DNA from: Acidobacteria bacterium AH-259-G07
Lineage (GTDB): Bacteria > Acidobacteriota > UBA6911 > RPQK01 > JADFOI01
Direction: 5' to 3'
Assembly: GCA_027717925.1 (NCBI GenBank)
Contig: JALLON010000080.1
Span: 1 to 10,177 of the forward strand
Length of the DNA stretch: 10,177 bases
A model generated the notes under the pieces. The model was not told where the DNA came from, made no database searches, and saw nothing but the letters and a program-made list of their open reading frames with translations. Shown one piece after another: positions 5,974 through 10,177 of this stretch; the first letter of the stretch is position 1, and every line of letters starts with the position of its first letter. A program made the position numbers and the translations under genes.

Positions 5974-6645
5974 ATGGCAGCTAAAAGATTAGTCATCTTT
6001 TTGTCTTGCACCTTTGCCTTTCTGCTCTTTTCGTCTGCTTTGGGGGCGCAGAACCCGCAGCTGGAGAGGATCGATTCATCCCCTCCGGCAGATGTTTCCG
6101 AAACCGTTCGCCAGTCGCTAAACTCGTCGGGACTGCGGGTCACTGCAAATGGGTCGGTCTTGGGTGAATTTTGGTTTTCTCGAGAGATTCCCTTAAAGGA
6201 GGCGGAGTCCGAAGAAGCACTGGGGGTTGCTTTTGGGAAGTTGAGGGAGAGTGCCCTGGTGGGTGTGGTCCATTTTCCCGAGAGGTGGTCCGATTACAAG
6301 AACAAACCAGTCCCCGGTGGAACCTATACGCTGCGCTACGGAATTCAGCCGGCCGACGGAGATCATATGGGAATGTCTTTTTATCGCGACTTTCTCTTCC
6401 TGATTCCCAGCTCCGAGGACGGGAATCCCGAAACTGCTTACGGCTCTGAGCAATTGGTGGACCTCAGCACCAAAGCCTCAGGAACGGAGCACCCGGCAAT
6501 CTTAAGCCTCTTTCCCCTCTACGAGGAGGTGACAGAGCCCAGATTGCTCAAAAATGAAATGGATCAATGGACACTCGCAGTCCCGCTGGGCTCCCTGACC
6601 TTGGGCCTTGTGATCCTGGGCCACGGAGAGACTGAGGGTCTGTAG
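5974..6645 (+). CDS. Secreted protein of unknown function
   Basis: I place the start at the ATG at 5974 (MAAKRLV, 223 residues) because it opens directly into a Sec signal peptide: Lys-Arg, a hydrophobic core from about residue 6 to 23, and a cleavage site at ALGA-QNP. A TTG at 5932 could add 14 residues; neither start has a convincing ribosome binding site. The mature part holds FWFSREIPL, VVHFPERWSDYKNKPVPGG, then GTYTLRYGIQPADGDHMGMS with YRDFLFLIP, and a later KASGTEHPAILSLFPLY stretch. The PGGTYTLRYG piece recalls the PAGTYTL element of DUF2911-type secreted proteins, but I cannot assign a family. A hydrophobic C-terminal stretch (TLAVPLGSLTLGLVILG) looks like buried beta strands. It lies 120 bp after the DUF1326 gene in the same direction and converges on the symporter with an 8-bp gap. 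Confidence 0.8.
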   Translation: MAAKRLVIFLSCTFAFLLFSSALGAQNPQLERIDSSPPADVSETVRQSLNSSGLRVTANGSVLGEFWFSREIPLKEAESEEALGVAFGKLRESALVGVVHFPERWSDYKNKPVPGGTYTLRYGIQPADGDHMGMSFYRDFLFLIPSSEDGNPETAYGSEQLVDLSTKASGTEHPAILSLFPLYEEVTEPRLLKNEMDQWTLAVPLGSLTLGLVILGHGETEGL

Positions 6646-6647
6646 GC

Positions 6648-6669
6648 CAGCTGTCAGTTGTCAGCTGAA
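6648..6669. repeat. Heptad repeat and hairpin at the convergent gene ends
   Basis: Three degenerate 7-bp units (AGCTGTC, AGTTGTC, AGCTGAA) start just after the stop of the secreted-protein gene. CAGCTG occurs at 6648-6653 and 6662-6667; being self-complementary, the two copies can pair as a hairpin with an 8-nt loop. The segment encodes the last residues and stop of the minus-strand symporter. Acting as a bidirectional terminator is an inference from position; the A-run AAAAG after the plus-strand stem gives a short T-run only if read on the other strand. Confidence 0.5.
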
Positions 6670-8102
6670 AAGAGCCTTCCTGCCGCCCAGGTCACGGCCG
6701 TTCCTATTACCACAGTCACGGCCGTTCCGATGAGCACATACCAGGTCCAGGCCACCGCATCGCTGAGATGAACGGCCAGCATGGTAATCAGTCCGGCGAC
6801 CATGCCGGCCAGGGCTGCTCCCTCTCGAATTCGGGTGGTCCAGATCCCAAGAAGGAAGACCCCCAGGATCGTCCCCATGGTAATGCTGGTAATGGTGAGC
6901 CCCACTTCCAACACCTCGCCCCAGTTGCGAGCCAGCATGGAGATACTAATGAGAATCACTCCCCAAGCCAGTGTAAACATTCGGGAGACTTTCAAATAGT
7001 GGTCCTGTGGGGCCTCCGGGACAAGATAGTTTTTGTAGAAATCGTTCACGGATGAGGAGGCCAGAGAATTCAGGGAACTGCTCAAAGTAGACATGGCGGC
7101 TGCAAAGATGGCAGCGATAATCAGACCGGAGATGCCCGCAGGCATTTGCTCAACAATGAAGATCGGAAATATTCGATCGCTTTGAGCCAGCTCTCGGCCC
7201 AGAGGAAAGTGTTGGTAGAAGGCGTACAGCATCACTCCAATCACGAGAAATAGCAAGAACTGAAAAAAGACCACCACGCCACTGAGGATCACCGCTGCTT
7301 GACTGCCCCGTTTGCTGCCACAGGCGAGATATCGCTGGACCATCATCTGGTCGGTGCCGTGAGTTGCAAAAGTCAGGAAAGCACCTCCCAGAAGCCCTGC
7401 CCAAAACGTATAGGCGAGATCAAAACTCGTGCTGAAATCGAGAAACTGAAACTTGTGCCCTGGCGCCGCCAGGCTGGTCACTTCAGGCCAGCCGCCCGGG
7501 ATCCGTTCCAGGATAATTGTGAAGGCCAGGCAAGCACCTGCCAGATAAATGATGAGCTGGATGACATCATTCCAGACAACAGCCCGCATTCCTCCGTAAA
7601 AGGTATAGACGATAGTGACCACACCAATGATGATCACGGTCCAGATGTCCGATATATCGCTGACCACGGACAAAACCAGAGCCGTGGCGAAAAGTCTCAC
7701 CCCGTCGGCAAGAGAACGACTGGCTTGAAAGAGAAAGGCGGAGAAGTTTCGGACTTTTCCTCCAAATCGAAAATTCAAAAGTTCGTAGGCGGTGTGGATC
7801 TCTCCTTTGAAATAGGAGGGAATGAGGAAAAAACTCACCAATATTCGTCCGAAGAAATAACCGATGACCACCTGCAGAAAGGTCAGATTTCCGGTATAGG
7901 CGATGGCCGGAGCCCCGATGAAAGTAAGCGTGCTGGTCTCCGTGGCTACGATGGAAAAAGATATGGCCCACCAGGGCATCCTCTTGCCGGCCAGGAAATA
8001 GTCATTGATATTCTTCTGTCCGCGCCCGATGAGGGTGCCGAAAATTGCGCTTCCGATGAGATAGGCAAAGAGCACACCGTAATCGAGGGCGGTGAATCCC
8101 AT
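6654..8102 (-). CDS. Sodium:solute symporter (SSS family)
   Basis: Inner-membrane transporter that couples sodium influx to solute uptake. The 482 residues form about 13 hydrophobic segments, the usual SSS number, from YGVLFAYLIGSAIFGTLIG near the N-terminus to the last helix AWTWYVLIGTAVTVVIGTAV. Family signatures are DYFLAGKRMPWWAISFSIVA with ETSTLTFIG (about 34-63), YTFYGGMRAVVWNDVIQ, GTDQMMVQRYLA, and AMSTLSSSLNS (336-346), whose Ser/Thr residues correspond to the Na2 site in helix 8 of this fold. GGATGGAG lies just upstream of the ATG. Sugar, sialic acid, proline or another solute cannot be distinguished from the sequence. The last residues (SADN) and the stop are encoded by a heptad repeat, and the final helix contains a duplicated GTAVT element. 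The nearest minus-strand gene upstream is a GNAT acetyltransferase 194 bp away. Confidence 0.93.
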   Translation of the reverse strand: MGFTALDYGVLFAYLIGSAIFGTLIGRGQKNINDYFLAGKRMPWWAISFSIVATETSTLTFIGAPAIAYTGNLTFLQVVIGYFFGRILVSFFLIPSYFKGEIHTAYELLNFRFGGKVRNFSAFLFQASRSLADGVRLFATALVLSVVSDISDIWTVIIIGVVTIVYTFYGGMRAVVWNDVIQLIIYLAGACLAFTIILERIPGGWPEVTSLAAPGHKFQFLDFSTSFDLAYTFWAGLLGGAFLTFATHGTDQMMVQRYLACGSKRGSQAAVILSGVVVFFQFLLFLVIGVMLYAFYQHFPLGRELAQSDRIFPIFIVEQMPAGISGLIIAAIFAAAMSTLSSSLNSLASSSVNDFYKNYLVPEAPQDHYLKVSRMFTLAWGVILISISMLARNWGEVLEVGLTITSITMGTILGVFLLGIWTTRIREGAALAGMVAGLITMLAVHLSDAVAWTWYVLIGTAVTVVIGTAVTWAAGRLFSADN

Positions 8103-8133
8103 GAGGCTCCATCCTCAGTGCTGGCCGCTCAAT

Positions 8134-8158
8134 AGTCAAGCTGTTGAGCTATTGAGCT
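8134..8158 (-). repeat. AGCTCAAT-type tandem repeat, minus orientation
   Basis: Read on the minus strand this is AGCTCAAT (8151-8158), AGCTCAAC (8143-8150) and a decayed AGCTTGACT (8134-8142). It lies 30-55 bp upstream of the symporter start and is in the opposite orientation to the matching array at 8271-8309, so the two could pair as the arms of a long stem around the hairpin at 8198-8233. Confidence 0.7.
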
Positions 8159-8197
8159 GTGCGCGGTCGAGCGGAAGGTCTTGTTCCGGATGGCGTG

Positions 8198-8233
8198 GAC
8201 GGTAGAGTGCGGTGACGCCCATCCCCTACCGTC
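8198..8233. repeat. 8-bp perfect hairpin between the acetyltransferase and symporter genes
   Basis: GACGGTAG (8198-8205) and CTACCGTC (8226-8233) are perfect reverse complements around a 20-nt loop; allowing one mismatch extends the stem by two more pairs. No T-tract follows on either strand, so it is not a typical intrinsic terminator. Its position 96 bp or more upstream of the symporter ATG would suit a leader structure or a regulator-binding site. Confidence 0.45.
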
Positions 8234-8270
8234 AACGTTCGATTCGAGAAATGTTTGGCTTCTTAGCAAT

Positions 8271-8309
8271 AGCTCAAAAGCTCAATATCTCACAGCTCAA
8301 AAGCTCAAA
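8271..8309 (+). repeat. AGCTCAAA octad tandem repeat overlapping the 3' end of the acetyltransferase gene
   Basis: Five consecutive units: AGCTCAAA, AGCTCAAT, ATCTCAC (7 bp), AGCTCAAA, AGCTCAAA. The last two units contain the stop codon (8297-8299) and the codons for the final residues LSF of the minus-strand acetyltransferase gene. The same unit recurs at 9263-9301. Confidence 0.85.
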
Positions 8310-9196
8310 AGCCGTTCCAGCGGGTCGCTGCTTAGCAAATAGAAGGCGCGCCGGGGTGAGCCTGAAAGGATTAAAAAATCGGCGGCAGTGTATCCTCGGC
8401 TCAGGTAGTGCTGAAAAATTTCGCGAATTTTCGACTGCCAATCCTGGGCCAGTGACATGCTTCTTTGGCAAATGGCTTCAAAGTCGTCTGGTACCTCAAC
8501 CAGGAGTCTTGGCTCCGATTGGCGCAGCTGATAGTCCACTAAACGCTGCATTCCCTCATCATCTTCAGCGAGATTTCTGAGCTGTGTCAGCGCTGGCTCC
8601 TGCTCCAGCGGGGGTGGTGGATTTGCCAGGCGTCCCTTGACGTGTTCTGAGGCAACATGCCATTCGGCCCACACTCGATCCGTGGCCAGTCCATGGCTGA
8701 AGTCGCTTTGAACCTTGCCATAGTAGTCCGGTAGGTAGGTCTTAATGATAGCGCCCAGCTTGCGCAGGTTCAGGTTTGCATTGGCGCTTCGCAGGGGATC
8801 GAATGTCCACTTCACTAAATCCATGCCGTGCTCCAAGGCAAAATCTCGCTGGTAGAGCTTGAGATAGTAGCCAATTCCGTGGTGCCGGTATTCCTCCAGG
8901 ACGCCGACCAATTGGCTGTGTAAGTAGGGTTTTTGCGAGACCGGCTCCATCCCGATCCAAGCAATAGAAAGTCCCACCGCCAGGTTGTCGATAAAAGCCG
9001 CCGCTACATGACCCCCGCTTTGAGAAATGGCAAATAGAGCGCGGGCCGGATGAGGAAAGTCGGTATCCGGTCGCCCGTATCCCCAGATCTCTCGCTGCAG
9101 TTCGACCAGCCGGGTGGCTTCGGTGATGTCCCCGATTGCGCGCAGTCTGATCTCGCCCGAGGAGGTTTGCATACAACGTTCACGGCCTGGGGCCAT
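8297..9196 (-). CDS. GNAT-superfamily acetyltransferase, COG3375 type
   Basis: Predicted cytoplasmic acyltransferase using acetyl-CoA or a similar donor; the acceptor is unknown. The 299-residue protein has the GNAT acyl-CoA-binding loop RHHGIG (104-109, after LVGVLEEY) and the strongly conserved block of the COG3375 group, WTFDPLRSANANLNLRKLG (130-148), followed by YLPDYYG and GLATDRVWAEW. The early WGYG segment (38-41) is also typical of this group. The C-terminal third (about 225-299) is less conserved and ends in LLSF encoded by an octad repeat. The annotated start (MAPGRER) is preceded only by a weak GAGATGG; M9 (9170-9172) is an alternative with no better site. It lies 146 bp after the decarboxylase gene on the same strand. 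Naming beyond the superfamily would be guesswork. Confidence 0.85.
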   Translation of the reverse strand: MAPGRERCMQTSSGEIRLRAIGDITEATRLVELQREIWGYGRPDTDFPHPARALFAISQSGGHVAAAFIDNLAVGLSIAWIGMEPVSQKPYLHSQLVGVLEEYRHHGIGYYLKLYQRDFALEHGMDLVKWTFDPLRSANANLNLRKLGAIIKTYLPDYYGKVQSDFSHGLATDRVWAEWHVASEHVKGRLANPPPPLEQEPALTQLRNLAEDDEGMQRLVDYQLRQSEPRLLVEVPDDFEAICQRSMSLAQDWQSKIREIFQHYLSRGYTAADFLILSGSPRRAFYLLSSDPLERLLSF

Positions 9197-9262
9197 CTTA
9201 CCATCTCGCGTTCATTACGAGCGGTCCTGTGGGCTCTCACAGCGGACACTGCAAAGATTAAC

Positions 9263-9301
9263 AGCTCAAAAGCTCACAGCTCAAAAGCTCAATAGCTCAA
9301 T
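9263..9301 (+). repeat. AGCTCAAA octad tandem repeat between decarboxylase and acetyltransferase genes
   Basis: Five units: AGCTCAAA, AGCTCAC (7 bp), AGCTCAAA, AGCTCAAT, AGCTCAAT. Nearly identical in unit and layout to the array at 8271-8309, including one 7-bp unit ending in CAC among 8-bp units. It lies within the 146-bp gap, 42 bp downstream of the decarboxylase stop as that gene is read. Confidence 0.85.
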
Positions 9302-9342
9302 GGGGCAGATTATAGCAGGGCTGGGGGTGACAGTGCTGGGGG

Positions 9343-10177
9343 TCAGACCTTCGACACTGCCATGCGAATGTCCTCCAGCGCGGCTTGCATGCGCTCCAGG
9401 TGCGTGCGGAAAGAAAGCACACAAATGCGAATGACAAAACGTTCGTCAAGGAGTGTCGGCGTGAGGTAGATTCTCCGGCGAGCGTTAATCTGCTCGAGCA
9501 ACTGTTGATTCAGTTGATTGAGAGACATCAGGTCAAGTCCCGGTTTCACGAGGTGAAAAGCCACGACAGACAACTGGGGCTCGACGATAATTTCGATTCC
9601 AGGGATCTTGCGAAGCTCCTCGGCAGCCCACTGTGTTAGATCTAATTTTTCTTCCAGATTGCGCCGGAAAGGCTCAATGCCATGCATCTTCAAGGGCAGC
9701 CAAACGCGCAGGCCCCGAAAGCCCCGAGAGAGCTCCGGAGAAAGCTCACAAAAGTCCACCAGGTCCGGCTCCTTTTGCAAGGGGGGCATGTAGTCAGCAT
9801 AAAGGGTGTGGGCCCGCTTCAAGGTTTGCTGATCTCTGACCAGAAGGGATCCTGTGCCGTAGGGGAGAAAGAGACCTTTGTGAGGATCAAGGGTAATCGA
9901 ATCGGCCCGCTCGATGCCACTCATTAGCCGACGCCCTCGTTCCGTCAAGAGAAAGAAACCACCGTAGGCCGCATCCACGTGAAACCACACCTTCTCCTGG
10001 CTGGCGATGTGAGACAAACTTTCTAAATTGTCCACGGCGCCAGTGTTGGTTGTACCCGCATTGCCGACGATCATAAAAGGAGTCCATCCGTCCCTTTTGT
10101 CCTGATCCATTCGTCGTTGCAGAGCATCGATCTGGATCCGAAAAAGCGAATCAGACGCAATTTCGCGGATGTTGGCA
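9343..10177 (-). CDS. PLP-dependent group II amino-acid decarboxylase (5' end beyond the right edge)
   Basis: Cytoplasmic pyridoxal-phosphate enzyme of the aromatic-amino-acid/glutamate decarboxylase family, which releases CO2 from an amino acid to give an amine. The frame is open to the right edge (first full codon ends at 10176); 277 residues are present and 200 or so N-terminal residues are missing, compared with a usual 450-500. Visible motifs are VGNAGTTNTGAVDNL, HVDAAYGG with the Asp that contacts the PLP ring nitrogen, and DPHKGLFLPYGTG, whose Lys (9877-9879) forms the Schiff base. FRGLRVWLPLKMHG and a C-terminal RICVLSFRTH are further family features. The internal ATG at 10108-10110 is not the start, because conserved-looking coding sequence (NIREIASDSLFRIQIDALQ) continues upstream. 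Tyr, Trp, DOPA or another amino acid as substrate cannot be decided, since key specificity residues lie in the missing part. Confidence 0.92.
   Translation of the reverse strand, partial: ANIREIASDSLFRIQIDALQRRMDQDKRDGWTPFMIVGNAGTTNTGAVDNLESLSHIASQEKVWFHVDAAYGGFFLLTERGRRLMSGIERADSITLDPHKGLFLPYGTGSLLVRDQQTLKRAHTLYADYMPPLQKEPDLVDFCELSPELSRGFRGLRVWLPLKMHGIEPFRRNLEEKLDLTQWAAEELRKIPGIEIIVEPQLSVVAFHLVKPGLDLMSLNQLNQQLLEQINARRRIYLTPTLLDERFVIRICVLSFRTHLERMQAALEDIRMAVSKV

Noticed and set aside
7299..8135. Long plus-strand open frame (278 codons) opposite the symporter
   Set aside because: It lies antisense to a clearly recognisable membrane protein; its translation is rich in Asp, Glu, Gly, Ser and Lys without any family motif, as expected for the complement of hydrophobic codons.
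8271..9301. Repeat arrays considered as a CRISPR remnant
   Set aside because: Units are 7-8 bp with no spacers, far below CRISPR repeat length, and no cas gene is present.
1..10177. tRNA, rRNA, insertion sequence or prophage features
   Set aside because: No tRNA-like cloverleaf, rRNA segment, transposase, integrase or terminal inverted repeat pair was seen on either strand by eye; a covariance-model scan would be needed to exclude small RNAs.

Overview
The window is a bacterial chromosomal segment of moderate GC content with tightly spaced genes and purine-rich (GGAGG-like) ribosome binding sites. A type IV pilus retraction ATPase, a Tat-exported molybdenum hydroxylase, two secreted proteins of unknown function, a sodium:solute symporter and a COG3375-type acetyltransferase together suggest a Gram-negative, diderm bacterium. 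The protein styles remind me of Acidobacteriota or a neighbouring phylum, but this is an impression and no marker gene here proves it.

Layout. Positions 1-668 (minus) hold the N-terminal 222 codons of PilT, running off the left edge. A 429-bp divergent intergenic region (669-1097) contains two blocks of 7-bp-period repeats and a good candidate promoter. It leads into a plus-strand operon at 1098-5062: a Tat-targeted 2x[2Fe-2S] subunit, a molybdopterin-binding catalytic subunit, an FAD subunit, and an unrecognised 69-residue cysteine-rich protein. The genes overlap or nearly touch, so they are almost certainly co-transcribed and encode one periplasmic xanthine-oxidase-family enzyme related in design to aldehyde oxidoreductase PaoABC, but with the gene order FeS-Mo-FAD. 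Two more plus-strand genes follow: a secreted DUF1326-type protein (5191-5853) and a secreted protein of unknown function (5974-6645).

From 6654 to the right edge everything lies on the minus strand: an SSS-family sodium:solute symporter (6654-8102), a COG3375-type GNAT acetyltransferase (8297-9196) and the C-terminal part of a PLP-dependent group II amino-acid decarboxylase (9343 to the edge). They share a direction but are separated by 146-194 bp, so an operon is possible, not shown.

The most striking non-coding signal is a family of degenerate 7/8-bp tandem repeats (cores CAGGAGT, CTCAAAA, AGCTCAAA, AGCTGTC) at five intergenic sites. Two of these run into the 3' ends of genes and supply their last codons and stops. 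The most interesting coding observation is the small Cys-rich protein at the end of the hydroxylase operon, next to an FAD subunit that keeps only two of the cysteines expected for a [4Fe-4S] cluster.
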